The position numbers and the translations under genes were made by a program. The notes under the pieces are model-generated. The model had not been told where the DNA came from. It ran no database searches and saw nothing but the letters and a program-made list of their open reading frames with translations. Positions 31,516-38,971 of a stretch of DNA of 38,971 nucleotides are shown piece after piece. Positions within the stretch are counted from its first letter, which is position 1. Each line of letters opens with the position of its first letter. This DNA is from Fimbriiglobus sp. (GTDB taxonomy: Bacteria > Planctomycetota > Planctomycetia > Gemmatales > Gemmataceae), in the NCBI GenBank assembly GCA_025362195.1, contig JANYHV010000266.1, forward strand, positions 1 to 38,971, in the 5' to 3' direction.

Positions 31516-34404
31516 ATGACGACTGCTCCGCCCAACGTCCGCTTCCCCGGTTTGTCCCCTGCCGAGGTGGTGGCGAACCGGGCGGAGTTCGGGGCGAACG
31601 TGCTCACGCCGCCGAAACGCGACCCGTGGTGGGTGCTCTGGTTCGCCAAGTTTGAAGACCCCGTCATCCGCATTCTCGTCGTCGCCGCGGCGCTGCAAAT
31701 CGCCGTCGGGGCGTACAAGGGCGAGTACGTCGAAGGGCTGGCCATCGTCGTGGCCATCTTGTTGGCGACGACGATTGCGTTCGTCAACGAGTACCAGGCC
31801 GGCCGCGAGTTCGACGTGCTCAACCGCGTCAGCGACGACGTGCCGGTCAAGGCGATCCGCGGCGGCGAGTTCGTCACCGTACCGAAGCGCGACCTCGTCG
31901 TCGGCGACGTGATCCTCGTCGAGATCGGCGAGGAAATCCCGGCCGACGGTGTCGTCCTGGCGGCGGTCAGCTTGAGCGTCTCCGAGGCATCGCTGACCGG
32001 CGAGGCGGGGCCGGTCGAGAAGGGGCCGGCGTCGCCGGGCGACCCGCCGGAGCAAGAGGACGCCTACCCGCCGCACCAGGTGTTGCGCGGCACGCTCGTC
32101 GCCGACGGCCACGCCGTGGTGCGGATTGACGCCGTGGGGGACGCGACGGAACTCGGCCGGCTCGGCCAGAAGGCGGGCGAAGAGTCCGGCGAGACGACGC
32201 CGCTGAACGAGCAACTCGACCGCCTGGCGAAGGCGATCGGCGGGGTCGGCCTGGCCGTCGCCGGGGCCACCTTCTTCGCGCTCGTCGCCCGCGTCGCCCT
32301 CCGCGGCGAACTCCAGTTGACGGTGCAGCAGTGGGCATTCGCGGGCATCCTGCTCGCCGGCCTGGCGGTCGGGTTGCACCGCGTCTGGCTCAAGATTCTG
32401 CTCGAAGGGCTGGGCGCGTTCGGCGTCCGCGTGACCGTCCCGGAGGTGCTGGCGGAGGACACGCTGGCCCGGTGGGGGGTGGCGCTCGCGCTCGGCGTCG
32501 CGGTCTTCGGCGCGGGCCTGGCGGCGGCGTACCTCGGCGGCGGGGTGCCGGGCGACCCGGCGGACTGGATGCCCCGGGCGGCGGGGTCGGCGCTACTGAA
32601 CGCCTTCATGGTCGCCGTCGTGATCATCGTCGTCGCGGTCCCGGAGGGGCTGGCGATGAGCGTGACCCTGAGCCTGGCGTACAGCATGCGCAAGATGACG
32701 GCGCAGAACACGCTCGTCCGCAAGCTGCACGCCTGCGAGACCATCGGCGCGGCGACCGTGATCTGCTCGGACAAGACGGGGACGCTGACGCAGAACCGCA
32801 TGACCGTGGTCGAGGCGAACGTCCCCGGGGTCGCGGCCGCGACCGACGCGATGGCCGTCAACAGCACGGCGCACCTCAGCCGCGAGGGCGGGGGCCTCAC
32901 GGTCCTCGGCAACCCGACCGAAGGGGCGATGCTCGTCTGGCTGGCCGGTCAGGGGGTCGATTACCTGGCCGCCCGGTCGAAGTTCGCGGTGACGGCCCAA
33001 CTGCCGTTCAGCACCGAGCGCAAGGTCATGGCGACGGCCGGCCGGGACGCCGCCGGCCGCACGGTGCTGCACGTCAAAGGTGCCCCCGAGGTCGTGCTGG
33101 CGGCCTGCGACCGCGTCCTCCGCGGCCCCGAACCGACGCCGCTCACCCCGGCGGACCGCGACGACATCGCCGCGAAGTTGACCGGGTGTCAGGCGCGGGG
33201 GATGCGCACCATTGGACTGGGCTTCCGCGAAGGGGTCGGGGCCGACGCCGACCTGGCGGGCGAACTCCACGGCCTCGTCTGGCTCGGCTTCGCGGCCCTC
33301 GCCGACCCGGTGCGGCCCGAAGTGCCGGAGGCCATCGCCGCCTGCCGGCGGGCGGGGATTCGCGTCAAGATCGTCACGGGGGACACGCCGGACACGGCCC
33401 GCGAGATCGGCCGGCAGATCGGCCTGCTCGACGGGACCGAGCCGCCCGGCCGCGTCCTGACCGGCCGCGCCTTCGCCGCCCTGGGCGACGCCGACGCGGC
33501 GAAGGCCGCCCAGGAACTCCTGGTCCTCGCCCGCGCCCGGCCGCTCGACAAACTGCGGCTCGTGCGGCTGCTCCAGGACCAGCGCGAGGTCGTCGCCGTG
33601 ACGGGCGACGGGACCAACGACGCGCCGGCCTTGAACCACGCCAAGGTCGGCCTGGCGATGGGGATCACCGGCACCGCCGTCGCCAAGGAAGCGGCCGACG
33701 TGGTGCTCCTCGACGACAGCTTCGGCAGCATCGTCACGGCCGTCAAGTGGGGCCGCGGGCTGTACGAGAACATCCAGCGGTTCATCCTGTTCCAGCTCAC
33801 CATCAACGTCGCCGCGCTGGGGCTGGCCCTCGCCGGGCCGTTCGCCGGGGTCAACTTCCCGCTGACCGTGATGCAGATGCTCTGGGTCAACCTGATCATG
33901 GACACGTTCGCCGCGCTCGCGCTGGCGACCGAGCCGCCGACCGACCGCGTGCTGAACCGGCCGCCGCGCCGCCCGGAGGACTTCATCGTCACCCCGGCGA
34001 TGGCCCGCCGCGTCGTCGGCACCGGCGGCGCGTTCCTGGCCCTGATGCTGGGCCTGCTGCTGGTCATGCCGCGCGGCCCCGGTGGCGAACCGGAGACGGC
34101 CGAGCACCGCGAGTGGCTGACGTTGTTCTTCTGCGGGTTCGTGCTGTTGCAGTTCTGGAACCTGTTCAACGCCCGCGCGTTCGGCACCGGGGGGTCGGCG
34201 TTCGCCGGGCTGGGCCGCAACCCGGCCTTCCTGCTCATCGCCGCGGTCATCCTGGGCGGCCAGATCCTCCTCGTGCAGTTCGGCGGCGAAGTCTTCCGCA
34301 CCGTGCCGTTGACGGCCGGGCAGTGGGTCGCGCTGGTGGCCGTCACGTCGCCGGTGCTGATCGTCGGCGAGTTCGCCCGGTTCGTCGGCCGGTTGCGGCG
34401 GTAG
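31516..34404 (+). CDS. P-type Ca2+-transporting ATPase (PMCA-like, type IIB)
   Basis: A 962-residue cation pump. The actuator domain carries the TGE motif (SEASLTGEAGPVEKG). Membrane helix 4 is VVAVPEGLAMSVTLSLAYS, with the Pro-Glu-Gly-Leu Ca2+-site signature. Phosphorylation at Asp occurs in CSDKTGTLTQNR; nucleotide and hinge motifs are HVKGAPEVVLAAC, VKIVTGDTPDTAREI and AVTGDGTNDAPALNHAK. The block RKMTAQNTLVRKLHACETIG preceding the phosphorylation site closely resembles plasma-membrane calcium ATPases. About ten membrane helices are expected; the C-terminal set ends FRTVPLTAGQWVALVAVTSP. There is an unusually long hydrophobic and charged insertion between the actuator and helix 4 (about residues 255-365). 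It is 36 bp after the low-GC cassette but has host-like GC, so it is probably unrelated to it. It exports Ca2+, or possibly another divalent ion, using ATP. Confidence 0.93.
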   Translation: MTTAPPNVRFPGLSPAEVVANRAEFGANVLTPPKRDPWWVLWFAKFEDPVIRILVVAAALQIAVGAYKGEYVEGLAIVVAILLATTIAFVNEYQAGREFDVLNRVSDDVPVKAIRGGEFVTVPKRDLVVGDVILVEIGEEIPADGVVLAAVSLSVSEASLTGEAGPVEKGPASPGDPPEQEDAYPPHQVLRGTLVADGHAVVRIDAVGDATELGRLGQKAGEESGETTPLNEQLDRLAKAIGGVGLAVAGATFFALVARVALRGELQLTVQQWAFAGILLAGLAVGLHRVWLKILLEGLGAFGVRVTVPEVLAEDTLARWGVALALGVAVFGAGLAAAYLGGGVPGDPADWMPRAAGSALLNAFMVAVVIIVVAVPEGLAMSVTLSLAYSMRKMTAQNTLVRKLHACETIGAATVICSDKTGTLTQNRMTVVEANVPGVAAATDAMAVNSTAHLSREGGGLTVLGNPTEGAMLVWLAGQGVDYLAARSKFAVTAQLPFSTERKVMATAGRDAAGRTVLHVKGAPEVVLAACDRVLRGPEPTPLTPADRDDIAAKLTGCQARGMRTIGLGFREGVGADADLAGELHGLVWLGFAALADPVRPEVPEAIAACRRAGIRVKIVTGDTPDTAREIGRQIGLLDGTEPPGRVLTGRAFAALGDADAAKAAQELLVLARARPLDKLRLVRLLQDQREVVAVTGDGTNDAPALNHAKVGLAMGITGTAVAKEAADVVLLDDSFGSIVTAVKWGRGLYENIQRFILFQLTINVAALGLALAGPFAGVNFPLTVMQMLWVNLIMDTFAALALATEPPTDRVLNRPPRRPEDFIVTPAMARRVVGTGGAFLALMLGLLLVMPRGPGGEPETAEHREWLTLFFCGFVLLQFWNLFNARAFGTGGSAFAGLGRNPAFLLIAAVILGGQILLVQFGGEVFRTVPLTAGQWVALVAVTSPVLIVGEFARFVGRLRR

Positions 34405-34460
34405 GGCCGAGGTCGCGGAGCGTGCCCTCGATTCCGTCGAACGCCACAGGCTTCGCCAAG

Positions 34461-34639
34461 GTTTTCGGCTCCGCCGCAGGCGACTCGTGTTAGCCCGACG
34501 CGCTAGTGAGGGTCGAGCGGTCGAGGGCAAGGTAGTCGTCGATGACCGCACGGCCGACGACCGCGAACATCGTCCACGACCCATCGACCCTCGCTAGCGC
34601 GTCGGGCTAACACGAGTCGCCTGCGGCGGAGCTGAAAAC
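34461..34639. repeat. Intergenic inverted-repeat element, copy 3 (longest arms)
   Basis: The 56-nt left arm (34461-34516) and 56-nt right arm (34584-34639) are reverse complements at 54 of 56 positions by hand count. Both contain CCGCAGGCGACTCG and TTAGCCCGACGCG, the sequences shared with copy 1; the 67-nt spacer is unrelated to the others. It sits after the ATPase stop and before the ImmA-like gene, in a 299-bp gap with nothing else recognisable. It would fold into a very stable hairpin in RNA or single-stranded DNA. Confidence 0.9.
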
Positions 34640-34703
34640 CCGCGTCCAGCCACAACGGGTGTTCCGCTACAACGACTCGAACTCGGCTCTTAACGAGGGG
34701 CGC

Positions 34704-35444
34704 ATGGAATTCACCACCGAAGAACTGCTCGAAGCGATCGACAAGGTCGTCCGCGAACTGCTCGACTTGCACGACGTGACGGAGCCGCCGGTCGATGCGG
34801 TCGCGCTCGTGACCGACGAGTTCGAGTACGTCACCCGGGAGGCCGAGCCGGAGGACGACGAGCCGCAGCAGGGCCGGTTCGGGCCGCGGCCGCCCGGCAG
34901 CAGTGGGCGGGGCCGGCGGCGCGAGGTCGTGTTCAAGCCCGAGCAGTCGGACGAGTCCCGGCAGGCGGCGTGCGCGCGGGCGTGCGCGAAGGAACTGATC
35001 CCGCGCGTGCTGCACCGGTTGGGCATCACCGTCACGCCCGACAACCGGCCGGCGACGGCGCAGATCGTCGGGCTGATCGCGCCGCGCATTCTGTTGCCCA
35101 CGAAGTGGTTCGACCGGGACGCGCGGAAGGCCGGGTACGACCTGTTCGCGCTCAAGGACCGCTACCCGACGGCCGGGTACGAACTGCTCACGCTGCGGCT
35201 GCTCGACCTGGAGGAGCCGTGCGTGATCACGGTCGTGGACGACGGCACCATCGGCACGCGGCGCAGTAATCGCTACGGGGTGTCCAAGACGCTGCACGAG
35301 GCGGAGCGGCGGTGCCGGGAGAAGGTCGCCGAGGAGGACGAGCCGCAGAAGGTGCGGTTCGACGGGTGGACGTGCTGGGGCTGGCCGATCCCGGGCGGGG
35401 CTTTCCGGCGAATCATTTTGCGGAGTCTGCCGGACGAGTTATAA
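34704..35444 (+). CDS. Degenerate ImmA/IrrE-like protein lacking the HExxH motif
   Basis: A 246-residue protein from the ATG at 34704, with GAGGGG just upstream. Its layout follows ImmA/IrrE metallopeptidases: an N-terminal helix and PPVDAVALV (28-36), corresponding to their P-V-D-x-x-x-L-A; a helix where the zinc motif belongs (ACAKELIPRVLHRLG, 93-107); IVGLIAPRILLPTKWF (121-136), equivalent to the conserved L-L-M-P segment; and FALKDRYPTAGYELLTLRLLDL (148-169), matching the following Y-x-V-S helix. The HExxH is replaced by KELIP (96-100), so it is probably not a peptidase. An acidic/Pro/Gly-rich insertion (46-70) is present. ImmA/IrrE proteins cleave repressors in mobile elements and stress responses; a catalytically dead relative could still bind a repressor. 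The family link is my inference from pattern. Confidence 0.75.
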   Translation: MEFTTEELLEAIDKVVRELLDLHDVTEPPVDAVALVTDEFEYVTREAEPEDDEPQQGRFGPRPPGSSGRGRRREVVFKPEQSDESRQAACARACAKELIPRVLHRLGITVTPDNRPATAQIVGLIAPRILLPTKWFDRDARKAGYDLFALKDRYPTAGYELLTLRLLDLEEPCVITVVDDGTIGTRRSNRYGVSKTLHEAERRCREKVAEEDEPQKVRFDGWTCWGWPIPGGAFRRIILRSLPDEL

Positions 35445-35445
35445 T
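35418..35445 (+). promoter_or_regulatory. Candidate strong promoter of greA
   Basis: TTGCGG (35418-35423) and a perfect TATAAT (35440-35445), 16 bp apart. The -10 box overlaps the stop codon of the ImmA-like gene. The predicted leader to the greA ATG is about 150 nt and contains short self-complementary stretches. Of the candidate promoters seen in this window, this has the best -10. Confidence 0.6.
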
Positions 35446-35604
35446 GCCGGCTGACGTGAGACCCGGCGGCGTGCCTCCTTCTCAGTGATGGGGCGAGTTG
35501 GCCGGGCGTTTTCATGCCCGAACCCCCGGACTTCTTCCGGCGGAACGCGGCGTGTGGCTTTTGACCCGACCTCCGGGTACGACCCGGAGAAGGAGCGATC
35601 CGCG

Positions 35605-36090
35605 ATGTCAGACGATCGGATCCCGATGACCCGCGAGGGGTACGACAAGAAGAAGAAGCAACTCGACCTGATGAACGGGCACGAGATGATCGAGTTGACC
35701 AAGCGGATCGCCACGGCCCGCGAGTTGGGCGACCTGGGCGAGAACGCGGAGTACCACGCCGCCCGCGAAGACCAGGGCATGCTCCAGGCCCGCATCAACC
35801 AGCTCAAGGACCAACTCTCCCGCGCCGAGATCGTCGACAAGGACTCCCTGCCGACCGACAAGGTCGCCTTCGGCAGCCGCGTCCGGGTCGTGGACCTGGA
35901 CACGAAGGAAGAGGAGACGTTCGACCTCGTCGGCCCCGGCCAGGAGAACCCGAGCACGAACCGCATCCTGACTTCCAGCCCGGTCGCGCAAGGCCTCGTC
36001 GGCAAGAAGAAGGGCGAGACGGCGGAGATCCCCGTGCCCAGCGGCCTGATCCACTTCAAGATTCTCGAAATCACCCCGGCCGACCTGTAA
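35605..36090 (+). CDS. greA: Transcription elongation factor GreA
   Basis: A 161-residue GreA. The start at 35605 (MSDDRIPMTREGYDKKKKQL) has AAGGAG upstream; the 40 open codons before it are not conserved-looking. The N-terminal coiled coil (about 1-78) holds ARELGDLGENAEYHAAREDQ, whose acidic tip residues reach into the RNA polymerase secondary channel and stimulate transcript cleavage in backtracked complexes. The C-terminal FKBP-like domain (about 85-160) has FGSRVRVVDLDTKEEETFDL, ISTNR-like NPSTNRILTSSPVAQGLVGK and the closing KILEITP. Length and motifs are standard. It is read from a promoter inside the end of the preceding gene. Confidence 0.97.
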   Translation: MSDDRIPMTREGYDKKKKQLDLMNGHEMIELTKRIATARELGDLGENAEYHAAREDQGMLQARINQLKDQLSRAEIVDKDSLPTDKVAFGSRVRVVDLDTKEEETFDLVGPGQENPSTNRILTSSPVAQGLVGKKKGETAEIPVPSGLIHFKILEITPADL

Positions 36091-36236
36091 CGCGCCGCGG
36101 AACCGGTCGGGCACGATTTTCGCTCCGGGCGGACTGGATATCGTGCCGATAGTTTAGTACAGTTTTGTGCAACCGTGTCCGCGTCACCGGAACCATCGGC
36201 CCCGACACTCGGGGCCGGCAGACTGGCAGGTCCGCC

Positions 36237-36740
36237 GTGGGCGACAGTCAACTCCCGAGCATTCACCTCGAAGGCACGCCCCGCCGCCAGGACTACCGCG
36301 CGGCCCGCGACCGCCTCCGCGGCGCGTGCGGCGACTTCACACTGGCCGGCCACCCGGACGACCTTCCCCTCGGCCACGCCGCCCTCGACGCCGACGCCCC
36401 GACCCTCGCCGGCCCGCCCGCCACGCACTACGCCTACTTCTTATCCGACGGGTCGAAAGAACACGCACTCAAGCTCGGCATCAACACCGTCGGCCGGTTG
36501 AGTACGAACACCGTCGCCATCCCGGACGAACACGTCTCCCGGCGGCACTGCGCGATCGTGATCCACCAGGACGGCCGCATCGAACTGCACGACGTGGCGT
36601 CGAAGAACGGCACGCTCCTGAACGGCCAGCGCATCCCCGCCCCGTCGCCGCTCCGGGCGGGCGACGTGATCACGCTGTGTACCCGCCGCGTCACCGTCGT
36701 CGCCCGCGCCCTCTGTGACCCCCTCGACGGCCTGCTCTAA
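36237..36740 (+). CDS. FHA-domain protein
   Basis: A 167-residue protein with a C-terminal forkhead-associated domain: LGINTVGRLSTNTVAIPDEH (Gly-Arg), VSRRHCAIVIHQDG (Ser-x-x-His) and DVASKNGTLLNGQRI (Asn-Gly-Thr and Asn). These are the phosphothreonine-binding residues, so it should bind a peptide phosphorylated by a Ser/Thr kinase. The first 75 residues (RRQDYRAARDRLRGACGDFT) are of no recognised family. No ATG is available near the domain; I chose GTG at 36237 with AGGT some 9 nt upstream, though a TTG at 36165 would give 191 residues. A PP2C phosphatase is encoded 24 kb upstream, but no kinase is in the window. A hairpin follows its stop. Confidence 0.82.
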   Translation: MGDSQLPSIHLEGTPRRQDYRAARDRLRGACGDFTLAGHPDDLPLGHAALDADAPTLAGPPATHYAYFLSDGSKEHALKLGINTVGRLSTNTVAIPDEHVSRRHCAIVIHQDGRIELHDVASKNGTLLNGQRIPAPSPLRAGDVITLCTRRVTVVARALCDPLDGLL

Positions 36741-37074
36741 CCGGGGGGCACCAGTGCCCGTATTCCTCGTCGAACCCGCCCGGCGCGCGGGCCGTCGTGA
36801 AACGCCGCCGCCCCGGGAGGGTGTCCCGGGGCGGCGGATCGGCACAGGGTCGCGCGGACGACGGGGATGGACTTCGACTGCTCGTCGTCGGGCTCGCGGC
36901 CGGGGGTTTGAGGGGAACCCGCCGGTGGCCGCGAGGCGTTCACTTGCCGCATAAACTTTAATCGCCCGCCGCAGCCGGTCCTAGCGGAATGCCGCCGCGG
37001 CCGAGCGGAATGACGAGAATTTTCGGCCGTCACCCGGCCGGCGTTGCGACCGGCTGACGCCCCGTTGCCGCCGG
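36741..37074. other. Non-coding gap between convergent FHA and membrane-protein genes
   Basis: A 334-bp stretch with no credible gene. It contains the hairpin at 36805-36837, a short AT-rich patch around 36951-36963, and a repeated GCGGAATG seen twice at about 36985-37015. Nothing else recognised. Confidence 0.5.
36805..36837. terminator. Strong GC hairpin after the FHA gene
   Basis: A perfect 14-bp stem (36805-36818 with 36824-36837) and a 5-nt loop, about 65 nt after the FHA stop. There is no U-run, so terminator activity is probable rather than certain; it could serve transcripts from either side. Confidence 0.65.
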
Positions 37075-37473
37075 TTAGCGCCGCGGCCGGCACAGCGCCC
37101 AGAGGCCGCCGAGGACGAGGACGTCCCCGATGACGTGGAACGGCACGACCCAGACCGCGTCCGGGGCGTCGAGGATGCCGCTGTTCTCGAAGCGGACGGC
37201 GAACTCCTTGCCCCGCCCGGCCGTGTCGGTGCTCAACTGTCCGGCGAGGGCGGCCCACGACTTGAGGATGTACAGCAGCGCGAGCAGGTGCGTCCAGGCG
37301 AAGAAGGCGAACCCGGTGAGGAACAGCCAGACGGCCCGCCGGTCGTCGCGCAACGGCCGCACCACCGCGAACAGGGCGAGCACGGCGAACGCGGCCGCGG
37401 CGTACACGTACCAGGCGGTCAGCAGCATGTCCCACCGCTTGAAGGTCTGGTCGAGCAGGGTTTGTTCGTTCAT
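37075..37473 (-). CDS. Small membrane protein, three to four helices
   Basis: A 132-residue membrane protein of unknown function, with hydrophobic segments LLTAWYVYAAAAFAVLALFAVV, VWLFLTGFAFFAWTHLLALLY and VWVVPFHVIGDVLVLGGLWAL. Between the second and last segments is a 35-residue polar loop (LSTDTAGRGKEFAVRFENSG). GGAG lies 7 nt before the ATG. I see no family signature; the pattern of a short cytoplasmic N-terminus (MNEQTLLDQTFKRWDM) and Arg-ended C-terminus is typical of small membrane proteins. It is divergent from the nucleoside transporter gene across about 80 bp and convergent with the FHA gene. Its position next to a transporter does not by itself imply a shared role. Confidence 0.8.
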   Translation of the reverse strand: MNEQTLLDQTFKRWDMLLTAWYVYAAAAFAVLALFAVVRPLRDDRRAVWLFLTGFAFFAWTHLLALLYILKSWAALAGQLSTDTAGRGKEFAVRFENSGILDAPDAVWVVPFHVIGDVLVLGGLWALCRPRR

Positions 37474-37553
37474 CGCGGTTCTCCGTTGGCGGGGCGGCGG
37501 GGTGCTTCTTATGGTGTAAGGATTCCCCCCGTTCGCCCACTGGCCCGACGCCC

Positions 37554-38894
37554 ATGATCGCCCCCACCCCGTTCGCCTGGCGCGGCGTCCTCGCCGCCGT
37601 CATCGTCGCCCTGACCGCCGCCGCGTACCTGACCGCGGGGGACGTGTCGCCCCGCCTCCAGTCGCTGTTCGGCGTCGGCGCGTTCCTCCTCGTTGCCGTG
37701 CTCTTTTCGGCCAACGTGCGGGCGATCAACTGGCGGGTCGTGGCCACCGGCATGGCCCTGCAAGTCGGCCTCGCGCTGGTCATCCAGAAGGTGAAGCCGG
37801 TCTACGACGCCTTCGACGCGGTCGGCAACTTCGTCCAGAAGTTCCTGTCGTTCACGGAGCAGCCGACGAACACCCTGTTCGGCACCGTCTGGCCGCACCC
37901 GCCGCTCGCGCTCATCATCCTGCCGACGGTCGTGTTCGTCGCCTGCGTGTTCACCGTGCTGTTCCACCTGCGCGTCTTGCAGGGCGTCGTCTGGGTGCTG
38001 GCCAAGGGGATGGTCCTGCTCATGGGCCGCCGCGGGGTCAGCGGGGCGGAGACGCTGTCCGCCGTGGCCAACGTCTTCATGGGCCAGACCGAGGCCCCGC
38101 TGATCGTCGCCCCTTACGTGTCGAAAATGACCCGCTCGGAGTTACTCGCCATCATGATCGGTGGCATGGCGACCATCGCCGGCGGGGTCATGGCGATCTA
38201 CTTGCAGATGGGCGCGGCGGCGGTGGCCCTGCTGGCGACGAGCGTCATGGCGGCCCCGTGCGGGCTGTACGTGTCCAAGATTTTGATCCCCGAGACCGAG
38301 GAGCCGGCCACCCGCGGCACGTTGAAAACCGCCCAGGAGGCCCCTTACGCCAACGTCATCGACGCCGCCGCGTCCGGCGCGTCCGAGGGGATGAAGTTGG
38401 CGATCAACATCATCGCCATGCTGATCGCGTTCACCGCCCTGATCGTCATGTTCGACTACTTCCTGGCCCAACTCGCGTACTTCGGCCCGCGGCTCGAAGG
38501 CATCTCCCTGCGGTGGATTTTCGGCCACGTCTTCTCGCCGGTCGCGGTCCTCATGGGCGTCGAGGCGGCGGACGTGCCGAAGGTGGCCGAGTTGCTCGGC
38601 ATCAAGCTCGTCGGCAACGAGTTCCTGGCCTTCGAGCAGATGACGAACAACTACAAGCCGGGCATGACTAACGGCATCTCGGAGCGGTCCTACGCCCTGG
38701 CCACCTACGCCCTGACGGGGTTCGCCAACATCGGCTCGATCGGCATCCAACTCGGCGGCATCGGCAGCCTCCCCCGCGACCCCGCCGACCAGCAAAAGCT
38801 CCGCGCCCGCCTGGCCAAGCTCGGCCCGACGGCCCTCCTCGGCGGCTTCCTGGCGACGCTCATCAACGCGGCAATCGCGGGGGTGATTCTGTAA
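37554..38894 (+). CDS. CNT-family concentrative nucleoside transporter (NupC type)
   Basis: A 446-residue Na+- or H+-coupled nucleoside importer of the inner membrane. It contains the family signatures: VFMGQTEAPLIVAPYVSKMT (about 181-200, the nucleoside-binding hairpin), SELLAIMIGGMATIAGGVMA, KLVGNEFLAFEQM and YALTGFANIGSIGIQLGGIG. Eight to ten hydrophobic helices are visible. Length and motif order match bacterial NupC/CNT proteins, with a longer N-terminal region than E. coli NupC (an early extra loop, FVQKFLSFTEQPTNTLFGTVW). It supplies nucleosides for salvage. No nucleoside-processing enzyme is adjacent. No clear Shine-Dalgarno precedes the ATG. A hairpin lies just downstream. Confidence 0.95.
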   Translation: MIAPTPFAWRGVLAAVIVALTAAAYLTAGDVSPRLQSLFGVGAFLLVAVLFSANVRAINWRVVATGMALQVGLALVIQKVKPVYDAFDAVGNFVQKFLSFTEQPTNTLFGTVWPHPPLALIILPTVVFVACVFTVLFHLRVLQGVVWVLAKGMVLLMGRRGVSGAETLSAVANVFMGQTEAPLIVAPYVSKMTRSELLAIMIGGMATIAGGVMAIYLQMGAAAVALLATSVMAAPCGLYVSKILIPETEEPATRGTLKTAQEAPYANVIDAAASGASEGMKLAINIIAMLIAFTALIVMFDYFLAQLAYFGPRLEGISLRWIFGHVFSPVAVLMGVEAADVPKVAELLGIKLVGNEFLAFEQMTNNYKPGMTNGISERSYALATYALTGFANIGSIGIQLGGIGSLPRDPADQQKLRARLAKLGPTALLGGFLATLINAAIAGVIL

Positions 38895-38909
38895 TTTGGC
38901 GAGCCGGAA

Positions 38910-38959
38910 GCGTCAGCGCCCGGAGTTTTGCACGCGTCAAGACCTCCGGGCGCTGACGC
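38910..38959. terminator. Hairpin after the CNT gene, possibly a fourth inverted-repeat element
   Basis: A perfect 16-bp stem (38910-38925 with 38944-38959) with an 18-nt loop, beginning 16 nt after the transporter stop. The stem core GCGTCAGCGCCCGG resembles the GTCAGCCCG core of copy 2. CGCGTCAAGACCTCC occurs twice (38933-38947 and 38957-38971), running into the window end, so the full element is not visible. Confidence 0.7.
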
Positions 38960-38971
38960 GTCAAGACCTCC

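Noticed and set aside
32593-34584. 663-codon minus-strand frame opposite the Ca2+ ATPase
   Set aside because: Shadow of a well-defined P-type ATPase; no recognisable domain, low-complexity composition.
38933-38971. CRISPR-like direct repeat at the window end
   Set aside because: Only two units with a 9-nt gap between them, embedded in a hairpin; no spacers of CRISPR length and no cas genes.
1-38971. tRNA, rRNA or known riboswitches
   Set aside because: None recognised by eye in the intergenic regions on either strand; most gaps are under 300 bp and occupied by repeats or hairpins. A covariance-model scan was not possible here.

Overview
The window is high-GC DNA (roughly 65-80% G+C in most of the lines I counted). 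It looks like a planctomycete chromosome, most likely family Gemmataceae. The taxonomic clues are a DUF1549/DUF1553 (PSCyt2/PSD1-type) gene coupled to a DUF1501 gene, a Tat-exported Gfo/Idh/MocA oxidoreductase, a DUF4013-like membrane protein, PilZ and FHA proteins, many exported hypotheticals, and long intergenic inverted repeats carrying a TTAGCCCGACGCG-type core. The genus is inferred from gene content only; no rRNA is present.

Layout. 1-214: the 3' end of an IS3-family transposase, cut by the window edge. 297-4629 (minus): a parvulin-type peptidyl-prolyl isomerase followed by a giant AsmA-like protein, probably an envelope-biogenesis pair. 4713-5432 (plus): queE of the 7-deazaguanine pathway. 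5643-8470: an exported alpha/beta-hydrolase-like protein and a Tat-exported oxidoreductase, divergently arranged. 9112-12541: clpC converging on a PP2C phosphatase, separated by a perfect 21-bp hairpin. 12798-17805 (minus): a four-gene run consisting of a TPR protein, a beta-lactamase-like/NamZ (DUF1343) fusion, a thioredoxin-like protein and a zinc-ribbon membrane protein. 18067-20048 (plus): an HtrA-type protease, then a HicB antitoxin followed by an apparently decapitated, rewired hicA. 20077-22952 (minus): the DUF1501/DUF1553 pair. 23063-29405: DUF4013-like membrane protein, PilZ protein, RecD2-type helicase, ABC-2 permease and an endonuclease/exonuclease/phosphatase-family protein. 29591-31479: a two-gene cassette of clearly lower GC, with a small protein that could be PD-(D/E)XK-like and a TPR protein coupled by an ATGA overlap. 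31516-34404: a type IIB-like Ca2+ P-type ATPase. 34704-38894: a degenerate ImmA/IrrE-like protein, greA, an FHA protein, a small membrane protein and a CNT nucleoside transporter.

How it fits together. Most of the window is envelope and proteostasis housekeeping: PPIase, AsmA-like protein, HtrA, ClpC, NamZ fusion and transporters. It is interspersed with signalling modules (PP2C, FHA, PilZ). The accessory material is the IS end, the broken HicAB locus, the low-GC cassette and the dispersed inverted repeats at 5457-5595, 8477-8639 and 34461-34639, with a related hairpin at 38910-38959. The best candidate for an undescribed system is the 29591-31479 cassette. The second-best lead is the HicA N-terminus fused to an unrelated domain behind an apparently intact HicB.
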